Below are positions 38,001 through 53,000 of a DNA stretch of 64,000 nt, in pieces. The notes under the pieces were generated by a model. It was not told the DNA's origin. It saw only the letters and a list, made by a program, of their open reading frames with translations, and searched no databases. A program made the position numbers and the translations under genes. How positions within the stretch are numbered: position 1 is the first letter of the stretch; the number at the start of each line of letters is the position of its first letter. Source of the DNA: Physcomitrium patens (Eukaryota; Streptophyta; Bryopsida; Funariales; Funariaceae); contig NC_037254.1 in NCBI RefSeq assembly GCF_000002425.4, forward strand, positions 3,623,797-3,687,796, given 5' to 3'.

Positions 38001-41000
38001 TGGTACGGATGGGACCTTGCATCGTGATCTGGTAAATAACCTGCCAATTCAAAACGACTTTAGAAATTTAAATTATTGCTGGAATAAGGGATTTTAGTAC
38101 TTTTCTTAAGTGAATGCATGTGCAAGCATAGCCTACCGTAAACTTGGGAACAAATTGAAGAAGGTCATAAACGCATTTTTGACGATTTTTCCTCTAAAAT
38201 GTCAAGCTCATTTGAATATAAATTAGCTTCTTTTTGAACACTTGCTACCTGCTGTCCTCTCAGTCTGGCGCTTTTACATACGATTCTAAGTTTTTAATGA
38301 GCATACCTGTGTTCATGGTGCCAATGTCGATCGCATGCTTCATGTTGCCCCGTACTGGCGTATGGCTCGATCCGCCAATCGTACCACCACACTGGGGGCA
38401 TTTAGCAGATTGCATCGGCAGTGTACATTCACCGACCTCGTATATATAGCCACAGATATGTTTGTAGGTTCCAGCGGTCGAGATCGCTCCAATAAACGAA
38501 GAAAATACGTTATTTGGTGTGGCTAAGACGAAGTCTTTAACCATGTGCTTTTCATTTAAAGTCATGTACCCCTAGATAAGAGTGAGAAAATACCAATATA
38601 CAACTTCAGTACTCGTAAAATTTCATGATAGGACATCTATCAGAAGAAATTTACATATTTATCAAAGATAACTTGTGGGGACCAGAAGTACCACCGTTTA
38701 GCTAAGAAATAAGATATCTACCAAGAGCTGTTCTACTGGATTAAGAGCTCACCTGAAGTGGAGAGTTGGATGGAAACGACGTCACTACCAGAAATATGTG
38801 AGCTGCGAGTGCTTTGGATTGCAATGATTCTGCGGTGGTCGTGTTACCACCGAGGCTAAGAGGGTTTGTGTCAATGAGAAAACGGATGGCATCTTTCCAC
38901 TTCTCGTTCCAGCGCTGCAGAGTTGCTTTCTGTTGGAGCCAATTCACAACGGCCAATTCTGCATCATTAAGCTCACGTGAAGCCTGGACAAGAAAAATCT
39001 TGCTTGCAATCGCGCTTGCAAATGCACTTTGCTCAGTTGGGTGCAAATTATGTATCTGCAACTTCATCTTCTCCTGATTCTCACCTTCACTGTAAACGGT
39101 TTTCCAAAGTAGCACGTCGTTCTCACCATAGTTGGAGAATATGGACATAAATGGATTAAACCCTAGTGGATTATCCACTTCCTTCAGCATTTCCCGATCA
39201 AGAATATGCGAGTAGAGTTTGAGATGCTCATTCGTTTGGCATTCACACGCCAAGTGACTCATCATTTGTAGCGAGAGACCGCAGTGGTGATAAAGTACTT
39301 TCATCAAGTACTGCTTCATGGATATAACATTAACATGACACTTAGCGAAAAATTCACCCAAGACTTCGGAGGCGGCAGGAGCCAGGCCAGGATGGAAAAT
39401 TCTAGGTTCCTTCTTCTGCACAGTCACCATGTCTCGCGCGAGAACTTCCATAATGCTGCGAAGAACTGCAAAGGCGCACGCAGCACGGAAGTTCAATCTT
39501 CCTGAGGGGAGCTTCACCACGCTTGTCACAACACGCAAACACTGGAGAAATTTGTTAAACTTGAATGCTTCTGTGTCCACTCCCGACAAAAGCTCCGGGG
39601 TGATGAAGCCCCGCACAGATTCGTAAATTACATCGCTGAGAAGTATGAATGGTTCATACACATCGCTTTCCCAAGCCTGTTCCTTGATCACATTACTGCA
39701 GTTAACGAAGCAAAGTTGCAGAAAATGGGGACAATCGAGTGTTGGCGTTGGTATCAGGAGCTGCACGACCGTCTTCAGAAAACGAAGCATGACGCCCTTC
39801 ATCGAGCACGTTGGTGCTTTGAGATGAAAAATCACAGCACTGATTGTGGATATCACATCTTGAGATACGCTGTTTGAATCGAGGAGCAGGGAGAAAGTAG
39901 ATGCAACGAACCGAAAGTACATTTTTCGGCGTAAACCTTGTTGAGTATTCAAGTCCGGCAAAAGACTTATGATTTTGGTGACGAGTAATTTACTACAAGG
40001 TTGTAGGTTGTGACGCAGAAACCAGTGTGACAAGCTGCATAGGTGTTCGGAAGCAACAGATAATGGCAAAATGATCAACTTCGCGAAATCCCGCACCACG
40101 CGAAGCATCAACATGATGGACACGTGCGTTGGCTCTTCAATATAAATGCTAGGAACCAGGCTGATCAGAGCTTCGAGCTGGTATAGCCAACGTTGTAAGC
40201 CTCCGGCCCTATCAATAACTTCTTTCTCCGACGGCAGCATCTTCAAAATACATTTTGAGGCAAATTTGTTATCGAAGTACTCCTTGAACACTTTGTCACG
40301 CTTGAGCAGTTCCACCTCATCTGATATCTCGTTTTCAGTGAAACATGACCCGGCCACAAGAGCTTGGGTTTTTAATTTCTCCAACTTGGTCCAAAGAAGC
40401 GCATGGAGCACCAAGGGTTTGGGATCAGGAGCTTTTCCCCTTAGCAGCCATTCAAACACTAATGCCTGCGGGGCAGTGCGAATCTTTGACTGGTATGGAG
40501 CGTATAGCATACAAAAATCATGACAATAGTCATCTGGGCTTGCTTGGATACATTCTTCTATTTCCCGCATTTTTGGATTATCTAAGAGTGACACAGTGAC
40601 GTCCTTGGTCATACTCAATGCAAGAGAAACAACCTCTTTGTCCTGCTTGCCCGAAATACGAGCGAGAAAGACCTCCCGCATTTGCTTGTCTATATGTTCG
40701 GCATACAAGGAGCTGAAGGGGACATACAGGCTTACGGGATCCTTGATTGTATACCCTTCCGGGTGCATGGGCTCAGGAACATTTTCGATACTGACCATTT
40801 GCTGGTCCATGAAGACCGAGCGCCACAAGTCTTTTCTGGCGTCGGTCATGTTGAAGTAAGACCCCAGGGCAGAGTGACTCTCCAACACATAAATCAATCT
40901 CGCAATAGGCTCCCGGAGCTTCTCCTCGACGTACGTTATGAGCGCAGAGTGCAGGTTCAATGCAAGAGCTAATCGACCTGGGTTGCAAACAACTGAAGTC

Positions 41001-44000
41001 TGCCAGAACTTCCCTATCTCCTGTTCTTTCTTGGCGACCGCATCCAACCAAATCAGTGCTCGTTGAACAAAGCATTCGCATAAATGCTTATCATTGCAAA
41101 TTCTCTGAACCATTTCCAGACAGTAGTTCGCGGATTGTTTCCCACGGGGATACTTGATGCATAAAAAACTCCATGTCAGAACTTTGACCATAAGGTTGTT
41201 ACCTTCACGGAACCTCTCCGATCGAACTAGGTCGGCAATGCTCTTGTCCAAGTATTGCCTGCACAATTATTACAAAATATCTCGTCAATGAATTTGTTAT
41301 AAGAATCACTTGTAACTTGATCAACGCATTGATATACATTACAGTTAAGTCGTCTGTAGAAGAACATCAAGAAGAGGGATAATTTTTCTCATACTCAGGC
41401 AAATAGCATACCAGAGCGAGAATTGCACGCCTCTGAGTTGTTCTGGTTATGAAGAAAATATCAAGTGATCAATTAAGCTTCAAGAACTTGCTCTAAAAGC
41501 GCGGCAACAACCACGGATGTTTAAGGTCAATGCAAGAGAATTAAAAATACCAGTATTCTGTATTCGCTTGATGTAGCAGGTCAAGAGTGAGTTGCTTCCA
41601 TCCACTTAAAAAAGTAAATGATGACGCTATCTCTTGCTCTCCCCTATGACTGTGCAAGATAAAAACCACGTGTTTTGGTCTGGTATGGCTCTGGGCCTGA
41701 GCGAACAAATCAGCTCGTGTCCTTTCAACGTGAACCTTCGCTAGAGGTAGGTGGTCTTTGTCCAAAATAGTGTCTGATTGTACAATCAATAGTTCACTGT
41801 CGCTCTTTGACCAGCTTTGAATGGCTGCTACTAACTGCCTCTCAGCCGTGAAATCAGCAAGCTTGATTATTTGCAACTGCTAGAGAGAAGGCAATCCAAA
41901 ATGAGTGCTGCGTTGCAGTTGAAAAACAAGTGAATAAGAGAGGATATGACTGACAAGAGTTGCATGATCCCAAACAGTAAACCCCAGGAATCATCCATAT
42001 TTTCGGTTCATTTTTAAGACGAGGTAACTTATATGAAACAGTCAGAGGTTCAAAACATTCATGCCTTATTTACTTGTGCAAGTAACTTCCAGTGAAGGCC
42101 TTACCTTTAGGCAATGGAGGTCTTTCAAAACCAACCTAATGTTAGTGTGGACGTTGCATCGCGTCGTGACGACTAACTTAAAGCCTAAACTATTGTACCA
42201 TAAGGTTTCATCACCAACCTGGATCAGACGAAGCAAATTAGTGGTACGTATATGTACAGGGTGATTTGCGAAGGTGTCAGCTCAAATACTTTGAAAGCCA
42301 AGAGTAAAACCAAGCACGAAAAATTATGACTCACGCAATTTTTGAGATTAAACTCAAGATGGAATCATTTCTTACATGCTGGCGAACCGCGTATTCAAGA
42401 GATTCTTGATTTATCATCCCCTGAAAGTAGTGCTTGGTCCATGTTTTCGCGTCCGGAGCATCCCGTAGACATGTCCTAGAGTAGTGTGCTCGCATCATAC
42501 CATCTATGTATGCAGTTTGTAGTAATTCCTCTTTGCACCTGTCAAGAAAAACTTCTAGTTAACAACGATTGGAACTCTGCCTCACCGCGTCCATAGGCAT
42601 CTGATCTATGTGTCGATAGTTGCGTACATGAACAAGCCTAACAAAATGCCCAATCATGCAAAAAATGTCGAATCTAAGAATATGACCCCACACAGTAGCA
42701 AGTGCTTTTACATCGTTGGATCTGTAAACACGAGAGCATTGACTTCAATGATCCATAAATTGCCGTTACACATATCTAAGTATAGAAAGGCGATCCAGAA
42801 TTTGACATGCGTTGGATGGACTTGAAGATGATGCAAAATACCTGAATTCTATTGCAAACCGCGTCACGTTAATCGTTTCAGAATTTTGATGTGGTCTATA
42901 TAGAGTAGAATACTGATAAAATTAAAAATATGAACTAAAAGGGAGCAACTGTACCTCTCAAGGAAACAAGTTCCTCCCGATATGGAGTATGTGTCCCAAT
43001 TTAGCAATATCAGGGAGGCTAATGTATCAGTGGAATAACCGGCAAATAAGTCACTTTCGCAGAAAGAGATTCCTTCAATTTCACTGTCACCTTCGGATGT
43101 GCATGCCATCGCTTTTACCCATTTCTTGAGGAACAATACATTTTCCCTTTGCTCTGGTGATAACACGCTCTCCCAGGTCAAGACTTGCTTCTCAAATCGA
43201 TTCAAGAATGGTGGGTCAAGACTCTCCACTTGATCCTGATCCACGACAGCGATGCAGCGAAAATTCTCGTGCACATAACACATTGGGTTGCTAAATGCCC
43301 CAATTGCAATACGACAATTCTGGCGACCTCCCACTGTTATGTAGTGCTGGTTCAGCATGTCATACAACGATGACCATATTCTTTCGACTCCCTTCAGCAC
43401 TATGTGCCTGGAAATTCATAAGGTTTCATAGCGTGTAAACATTATCACGAAATATAAATCCAAAATTATATCCTCACGTCATGACGACAGAAGCAACCCT
43501 ACTGCTAATGAGCAAGACTGCAAATGTCCACTAGTTTTTTGGAGCTATCAGCAACTACTCCAACCAAGTATGTCTGATTGTGGCATTAAGATCTGTCTTC
43601 AGCTAAGACGCAATAGAATAAACTGGCAACCTTCATCCCTTAAAATTGAGAATATCTGTGAGAAAATTCACCTCCCATGTTCCATGTGCAGGATTATGTT
43701 GCTCAGCATCATGTACGCATAATCATCATTGTAGTCATTCTTGAACTTGCTGCCTTGTATAATGATAAGCTTCTCCTTTAGCGGCAGCATAGTTTCTATG
43801 ATCCCAATGCAAGACTCCCCCTGAACCGTATAACAGCCATAAAATATTCATAACGTCATCATGTTGCACGATGAAAATACTTGCTTCAATACGAAATGCT
43901 GCAGTTGTTAACAAACTTCAGACGCACCTAAAAAACAGAAGGACAACAACGGTTATGCTTAAGGAGGTTCTTAGTTCAAATGGGTAACGTACATTGCCAA

Positions 44001-47000
44001 TCAACATCAGATGGCGAGCATGTTGGTCTTCAATATTCGCTTTCACCAAGTCCAATGTAGGAGGAGGTACAAATTGCCGATGCTTGAAGTACTCACAAAG
44101 GATGGATGTGAGAAGGGGAATGTCATTGAGAGATCCTCCGAAGTTCCTCCACACAGCTTGTTTCAAGCAATCGGGACTCCATTTCTTGGGATTCTTTTCA
44201 TCACCCCGCAGAGACTTGATGAGCGAGTAAAAGTCACGAAGGCCGTGGAAGTCTGGCTTTGACTGACGAACATGGTATTCGTGATAGACCTTGGCTAACC
44301 ATTTCATTTCTGTCATTTGGGCAACGCCAAAGAGACTACGCATCCCATAGCTGTCTAGAATTGCCTCGGCTGTGCCCACAAGATCATTTACGGATGGGTC
44401 GGGTTGTGAGATATGGATGGCTCGGTTCATTTTCGCTGCATCCAAGGACCAGTTGCTAATACCGATGACAGCAACTCGCTGTTCACCTTCAGGCTCCAAG
44501 AGAGAGTGCAATACCTGTATAGCCACTCACAGTGTATTCACCTAATGGTTTACATACCATGGATTTGAATGCCAAATGCTAAGAAAACATGACACATCAT
44601 CGACAAAACGATTGTACGTTAGCTTTCATAGTATCGTGTTCATTCTTTAACATATCTGGATTAAAATTTTCAACCATGATATTTAGTTGGAACTCGGATG
44701 TTACCTTCAAGGGATTGCTGCTTGATATTTCAGCAAGACCAACCTCATCGAGTACTACCACAACTATTGCTTTCACATTCTTTTTCTTGTTGTCTTGTAC
44801 ACAGCGATGTGCCTTTTCGAAGACCTGCACAACTCGTACATAATACTTTCATACAAAGATAAAATGTGCGTGTGTTGTGCAGAAGAGGGGATGTTGAATC
44901 TGCAAGCTATGATGCATTTTAATGGCTGTAAGATGAAGAGGATTGCTATAGTATTACCTTAAGAATGCCTTCAGAAGTCGAACTTTCGGAGCCTTGATAA
45001 GAGAACATGAACATTGTGGGTTTCTCGCTGAAGTACGGGTCTTTCATCCCGCTTCCTCGCAAGTTGCTGCAAAGAACTTTCTGTGTTACTTTTAACTTTT
45101 TTGACAGCGTGATCAACCATCAAATCGGCAAATCAGAAGCCGTATGGTCCACTAATCATTAGGTCACACTCAAGCTTGAAAGCTGGCTTAATATATTGTA
45201 TTGAGCTGCAACAATGACAAGGATGAATTCCTCTGGACAGATACCTGAAAATAAGCTGTAACGAGAGCGTCTTGCCAGACCCAGGCTTTCCCACCACAAA
45301 TAGCGGTATCTTCAGCAAAATGCATGTCAGGGTGACAAAAATGTTCTCTCGGAGTGCCTGGTTCTTAGCAACTCCAGGTGGAATCTCCATGTGATCTAAC
45401 AAATTCATCTGCTCCTCAAACAACTCTTTGTCGAACTTCTCAGTGTAAGATCGCCGCGCAAACCTCTTTCTGCAACTCAATCAACCCACTTAAAATCGTG
45501 GTCCTATCATGATATATGGATTTGAATGCAACTTTATTCCTAAAGCTGGAGCATGATGCAAACGTAGTTTCTCAAACTATCCTGAATGGTCTTCATCAGT
45601 CCTCCAGGCAATGTAAATATTGGATAGGATCGAATGTGCACGATTAAAGAGTAAAATATTACCTCCAATTATTCCCATTAATAGTCGTGATGTACTTCAC
45701 CTTGTACTCAGCCCGCTCTTCGTCAGATGCGAGGCGGTAGTAGTAACAGTGGGCGAATGACAATAATGCAGCCCTTTTCGCCCTACATTCTGTAGGTAGC
45801 GACTGCGGTCGCCCCTCAAGATCTTCACTGAAATAATTAAACAGATCGACACATCGTCTTGCATCCCGCAGGCTAACACTTGCTTCACCACACTTTCCCC
45901 TCACGAATGCTTGGGACATCACAAGAAGCTTCGTAAAAGGGAAGGGCACAAATTTGAGCTTGGTGAACCTCAGCACAATGGCTTCGATGTAGGCTTGTTC
46001 ATCTTTGACATTAAGTATGCCAAAGTCCTGTACATTCTCGACAAGTGCTTCTGGTAGAGGATGAACCGTGTATGCCTTCTCCAAATATTCCAAATTTCTA
46101 GATTTGAGCATCTCACGTGTAGACAAGCCTGCTCGTTGTCTCTTAAATTCATGCTTCCGATAAGGGTTACACGCTGCTACAATCTTGAGATTGCAGTGAA
46201 GTGGTTTGCCATCTACAAGATGGTGACATATTACGCCAACGAGGAATCCGAGATGGTTGCATGCATTTATCTCATCTAGCAACACCCAAACCTAGTGAAG
46301 CATGAACGTTTCAGAAGTCAGTGATGCAGAGAGATTTGATATGCAACTCTAAAAAAACAAACATAAGAATACTGACAGATCTAAGCAACTGCGAATCGAA
46401 TTGTATTCATGATATACTAAATTATACTCTCACTCACGATGCAAGAAGACTAGATCAATCATTGTAGTTAAAGTCCAAAATTTGTTCAACAAGAACGCAA
46501 CAAGCACAAAAATTGAAGTGAAAAATTGCTCACCAAATGGTTCTGAGATTTCTTTTCAGCTTTGCTCAAAAAGCTCCGAATCTCGTCTTCGGATGTTCCT
46601 GCATGCAGAGTGATGCTAAAGAAAATAACACAGCAGTAGTCAGCCAACTGACGCAACAGGCTTGTTTTGCCACAACCCGTCTCGCCCATAATAACAACCG
46701 GAATGCCTGCTTTCACCTTTGTGAAGATCAAGGCCATTTTTAGAAAATTATCAGCAGTGAGGACGTAGTGTTTATCCCTTACAGGCGGTTGAGTTTTGTG
46801 CAAAATGGACCAAAGGTTCTCATAGAGCTGATCAGAACTCAGTGATTCGTAATTTGTCAACTTGGCTCTTTGTTTCTGAAATAAATCCACGAGAGCAGTT
46901 GGAACGTGACTTAGCTCCCTGTAGAGAATAGCAGGTTGTGAAGATAACTTAAAAAATATCATTACGTGCTTGCTGTCGGACCAGCGTTGCATGTTTTCCA

Positions 47001-50000
47001 TCCTAGCAGCCATCAGGACTTCTGCACTGGCCGACATGGTGACCCCCTGCTGTTCATCAAGCCAAGGTTTCACTGAGCGTGCTAAGAGTTCACGAGAAAC
47101 CTCAAGGATAGATCTAACAATAACCGAGCGGGTATCTGATTGGGCGCCCATGAGGACCAGATTTTCTGGATAAAAGAAAGGGCACCCAGAAAACTCCCGC
47201 AACTGCTGAGCAAAGAATTTTGTAAACGTCTGTAATAAAGAAAATGAAATTGATTGCTCGTCCTTCAAGAAGTCCACAAAATGTCGTTGCAGAAGCCCAT
47301 GACCCAGTCCACTGTCAATGAGAGAAAGATGACTGCGATTGCTTTTACCATCTGGATTCCATCTGTCCAAAATACCAGCCTCCATTGCAGCGAGGTAATT
47401 CCAAACATACTGGTCATCACTATTTAAATCCTTACTAGGTTGGAATTGTGCCATATTCCAAACCAGGTGCTCCGTTCGGAACCATTTGCAAACAGAGAGT
47501 TTCGATGCCAGATAATTATGATATGTGTTTGCCACTTCAATGGCCACCTTTCTGGTCTCCAAGTGAAACAAACCAGCTCGGTCAGACTTCAAGCAGCCCA
47601 GGACTAGAAGCTCAAATAGCAGACCATTCAAAGTCTCCGGGTTGCTAACAACTGAAACATCCAGATGGAGAATAAAAGAAGAAGTTTGTGTAGGATTAAC
47701 TATATTGAACAGTTTCTTCAGTTGTCGAATCAACTGGTTGCGCGAAAGTTCTCCGCAAATTGTAAGGGTTCTGATGCTGTCGTTCGGCTGCAACAATTCA
47801 TACAGAAACAACCACAACAGTAGGATCAAGCCCATACTTTCAACATTCACGCTACATTCCTTTCCAATCGGCCCAGAATATGTATGAAAGATGTTCAGGC
47901 CATTAAAGACGTGACCTAACAACATCGTGAATCCATGATGTTCTATACTGGTCTTCTTTCGGACAAAAGGTGAGTATGTAAATACTATCGTAACACACAA
48001 CCACACTGAATAGAGGTAATATCACTTACGTGATCTGTTTCTGCAAACTCCCGCACAAATCTTGTTTTTCCCATGCCAGGAAGATCTGAGGTAATTACCC
48101 ACATCCATTTTTTCTCTTTCTTAATAGCATCAGCTGTTCCAGCTGCTGGATGACGGACTTGAATCTGTTAATTTAGGTCGAAATTCATCAGTGATTTAAG
48201 CTGCAAGGTTTTTTTTCACACACTGCTAAAAACATCTACAAACCACTAGCAAGAATCACAGAACTCCTCAATGGTACAGGCCCCAAGAAGCAAGCGGATT
48301 ATCACCTAATTTCAAGGACAGGAATTTCTGGGTTAAAAAGGAACACACCAGCTAGCAGAACTAACAATACCTGCAGACGTTGGGAAAGGGTGAGCAGGAA
48401 CTTGCTACGAGAACAAGACACCAACGCTAACTCACTATCACCAACTGGACGTCTCTGAGCGATTTGCTCAAGCATTGCCAGCAACTGTGCCTGGCAATCA
48501 TACGACAGCCTTTCAAGATAAACAACGCAGTAGAAGTTGTATTCCGATTCTTCATTATTGAGATAGCGCAGCAGGAGGAGGTAAAGATCCTCCCAAGCAG
48601 TGGAAAACTCACAAACAATTACATTGCTTGCACTCCCGTGAAGGTAAAGATCCCGTTCCGAAAATAAAGTTACGACCACATTCAGTTCATCTTGAGGATC
48701 ATCGACATCAGCCAATATAATCCCATCAGAGTTTCTGGATTTACTGCGTGCAGCTTTAGCATCTGGGTTTCTCTGGAATATGATCGATTCTATCACAGAA
48801 CTGAAGTCGCGCAAGCAGCTGTATATCAAGCTTTCTTCAGCAATATGTCTCAATTTGGCAATGCGGAAGACATTCTCGAGAACACCACGACTGGCAGCCT
48901 CCTCCTTAAAACCTGTTAAGTGTACAAGAGAAACCCTTGTCCACTTGAACAAATCCAAGCAATGCTCCAGCTTTTCACCAAACGGCGCTGTTTTCTGAAG
49001 CATAAGTACCTCGAGAATAAACCGGATTTCTACTGACCGAAAGAAGTTGAGGCACTGAAAATCCTTTCGAGCCCTCAACAACGCTGCCTTCCAAGTGGAA
49101 AGCTCACACTTTAGTTGATCATTAAGAATCTGTAAACTCGCAAAGTCAGACACAACCTTTTGAAATGTGGCGTACGAAAAATGACCACAATTGTGAAGCT
49201 CTGTTAATATTTCAACAAGATTCTCTGCAACATCAATGTGACTGATAAATGTGAGAGCATTTTTGTCAGTAGTGTCAATAGATTCGGCATCCGCTCCAGC
49301 CCAATCTGCCCCTGCATTATTTTGGCAAGGTTGCGGACGTTAAGCTTCCATAGAAGAGACAAGAGGATTTGTTCCAAATGAAGACAACGAATTTTCACAT
49401 CTTAAAGAAAAGAAAGTGCGAAAAGAAAAGTTCCATGCACCAAGCTAACCTCGCTTGGGACAAACTAAGGGAAGAAAAGAGGAGAAAATGTACCGTAAGA
49501 TTCTGCGGTCTTGGACTTTTTGGTGAAGGTATTTGAACTGACGGTCCACCGCGCGCGGCTACGAAGCTCTTGTAACTGCGTCAGATTGAATGACACCGCT
49601 CCCAATGAGCTGTAAGCGACATTTGTCGTGACAGTCGACTTCGATGATTCACCCTCATTGCCACATTTGAGTTCCAAGAAACATCCATCTTCGTTTAAAA
49701 GGAAATGATACTTTCCAAAAGTTAAGATGTCGGCTATTTGATCCTTGTCTTTATGTGTCCGATTAGCCACTCCATCGAAGTACTGACGTAAAGTTTTAGC
49801 CTCTTCGTTACAAGCCTTCAGCTTTCGACAAAGATGGTTGGAGCTCGAGCTAGACGAATTGAGCTCTCCTAAAATGGCTGCACGTAAATCCTCGAAGCTT
49901 GTCGTTGAGCTGGGTCGACTCAAAATTGGACGAAATACTCCTACAATGGAAGTTTTGAGAAATTTGATAAGTTTACTTTCCACTTCAAAAGTAGTGGATA

Positions 50001-53000
50001 TCCTTTTCTAAATCCACAAGATACCATGAAATCGCCCTTGTTTACCACCCAGAGATTCTTTTAAAAAAAACTGATAACTGCCATTCTCAATTGTGAATCT
50101 TCCAAGAGATGCTACATGTGAATCCTTTTATAATATACGTTAAATAATTATTAATCTATAAAAAAAACTGTGTGGGAAGTATAGAATTTCAAGACGTACT
50201 CTGAAGATCAATTAGATCGTTGATGAGGCCTTCCCAGCTTCGCATAGCAGTGGGATCCTCAACAGCATCGAGTAAATGTCGAAGATCCTCCTGAACAGTT
50301 TGTCTTAGGAACGCTATCAACCCCCCGGTGTTGGTGAGCTCCTTCAAGGTGTCCACTTCCGACGTGGAAAAGATGGATAAAACATTTTGCCCACCATTTT
50401 CAAGCACTTCTTGAAAGTGATGGAGAGAACACTGTGGTATGCATTCAGTAATGACTTTCCTAATACGAAGAACAAGGCCATCACAGTTCTCACTCATCTC
50501 AAAAACACTTGCTACTCGAGGTAAGATTGAATGCAGTTCTCGAAGAACAGTCACTCTTTTCCATGTCTGAAGATAAATCGCAATGTTTGTCTCTATGTTG
50601 TAAAAATACTTCGAGACGTTGCGCATCTTCATGGAGTTCAAACCCAATTGTTTGCATGATAACTTAAACTCGGTCTCAACAGCATTCGGAAGTATCCCAT
50701 TCCACAAGGTGCACACTCGTCCCATTTGGATCTTGTCGAGGTTGACATCAATCGCTGCAAATAATCTCATATCATCCTCGTATTGATGCACTGCCTCAGG
50801 GATAATGATAGACGCAATCGTAGACAACGGTATTTCTAAACTCATTTCAAGCTTTGAATCCGTGGCCGGAATCTTTTTGATGAGCTCATCGTTGTCACTT
50901 CCACGGATTTGCACCGACTCCAGAAGGACGTTCAAAAGAATTCTGGAAGTGTTCAAGGTTATGATAGAGTCAACGTAACTAAAAAATGCCTCGTGCTCGC
51001 TAGGCCAGTGATCTGGGGCCGAATGGATTTCGCCCATGGTGAAATTCTTCCACTCCGAGCACCGCCTTGCTAACCAATTCCTCCATTCTTCATGACCCTC
51101 GACCGCAATATTGTTATCACCAAGAAATAGGCATATATTGTAAAGTAGCACCTTGTATCCATCCAATCGCTTCTCGTAGATTTGAAGATCTTTGTAAGCT
51201 TTCTCTAAAGCAACCACAAAAGATGTGTTATCGAGGATGTGAAATATCTTCTCCCAATCTTTCGTGGTTGAACCCAATTTGATGTACCGCAAGCTCACGC
51301 TTTCCGAATGTAATGAGCCACCAAGACTTACAAATGCCTTGTGGATATCCTTATATAGCACATGGGATGTGATACACTGAGGGCACTTCTCAATCTGCAT
51401 CAGTAGAGTGGCAAACTTGTACTCTGCAATAGTCTCGATGGGTCGAAGGTGCAATTCATGTTGCAGGTCACCTTTCACCTTCATGACAGTGTCTAAAAGC
51501 ATGACACATAAACGCTCTCCTATGCTGTTGCACAGTAACACAACCATTAACTTGATTTCCACAGCCATAATAGTTCACACTTTATAAAGCGTCCAAAAGT
51601 TGAATTCCAAAAATAGAAAAGTCCAAAACAAATATTGTGTCCACCTACAAACGTTCTTCAATAGACTTTGAGTGCACTATAGTTTTGAATAGGAGATTTT
51701 AAGGAACTGACAAATTTTGAAATTGAAACGTGTTGCGGTTGGTCTCTTGACAAATAGCTCGAAAGGAAGCACTAGCCTCCTCATCCAATTGGCTCCTCGT
51801 TTTGAACGCAACAAACACATCCTCCATCATACAACCAGCTGCACCTAGGTAGTGATCTTCCACTACATTAGATTGAAAAAGAGTAACCTTCTTCGAGTCT
51901 TGGAGGAATGCATGTAGATTGGGGCATTCGTCTACGGCCATGGAAATAGCCATACGTGTCAAGGAGGAGACAAGAGATGATTCAACACCTGCAACGAGGA
52001 GTTCCTCCAAAGCTTCCAGAAAAGAATGGGGAGGAAGGTAGACTGAGACGTCAAACCCTCCACTGCTAATTATTCTTCTGGCAGCACCTTGTAACCAAAC
52101 TTTCAAAACTTCATGGTACTCGATGTACGATATCTCTCGATTAATGAGAAATATCATTACAGTTCTCCCCTGTGAATACACTTTGGGACTGATCGCTGTG
52201 GAGAGAGCCGTTATTAAGCGCACTTCACACGACCGCAGCGGAGTGATGAAAGCATGAGGAGACATGACTAGGTTTAAGATTGCCTCATTTAGTTCTTTTT
52301 CATCCTTGCCCCAAGGCTTCAAGAAGGACAGAGAACCCTTCATTGACATTGAAGTTCCTTGAGATTGATCTTCAAGATAGAGAATGTGCTGAAATAACTC
52401 AACAAGATGGTCCCGGAAACTTGGAGCCAGAAAGAGATAGCGCTCCATTACCATTCTATGGTCCACATTCAATGCAAGCTCAAACTGTCGCTGTATCCTT
52501 AGTTTTCTACTGACTGGGTTCTCATGCTGCTCGATGATTTTGGCGAAACACTTGTGAAGGGCCTCCTCCATCAGGTGCACAGCAACAGAATCGTTGGAGT
52601 TCTCAGAAAACAACCATCCTACTTCCTTTGATCTAAATATAACAGCTGCGTGAAAGAAATCTTGAATTGTAGGAGCTGCCTGCAGAGCACTTGCTACAAC
52701 AGCTAATCTTTCTTCCGACGATTTACAGATGTTACTTCCGTAGAATTTCCATATCACCTCTTTGTATCTCTCTCTCGCTTCATTAACCTCACGATCCATC
52801 TGTTCTCCAAACCTGAAAGTCTCCCATCCGTTCACAAAGTTCAAAGTGGGATCAAAAAATGCCAACATGTCCACGTACCGCACCCATTTAAATGAGAATG
52901 GAGAGACGCAGCTGACAAGCTGTGCAATGGTTTCTTGCAAAACGTTTCGCAATAGTTCCTGTCGGAGAACGGGGGAATCAATTCTAATAACTCGGAAGAA

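Noticed and set aside
49204-49398. 64-aa minus-strand frame between two exons of the RNF213-like gene
   Set aside because: The conserved protein reads in a different frame from 49311 leftward, and the preceding exon's phase fits an acceptor at 49311, so this frame is a shadow plus intron.
50999-51530. CPQC motif in the stalk exon as a possible RING
   Set aside because: A single CxxC without further spaced Cys/His cannot form a RING.
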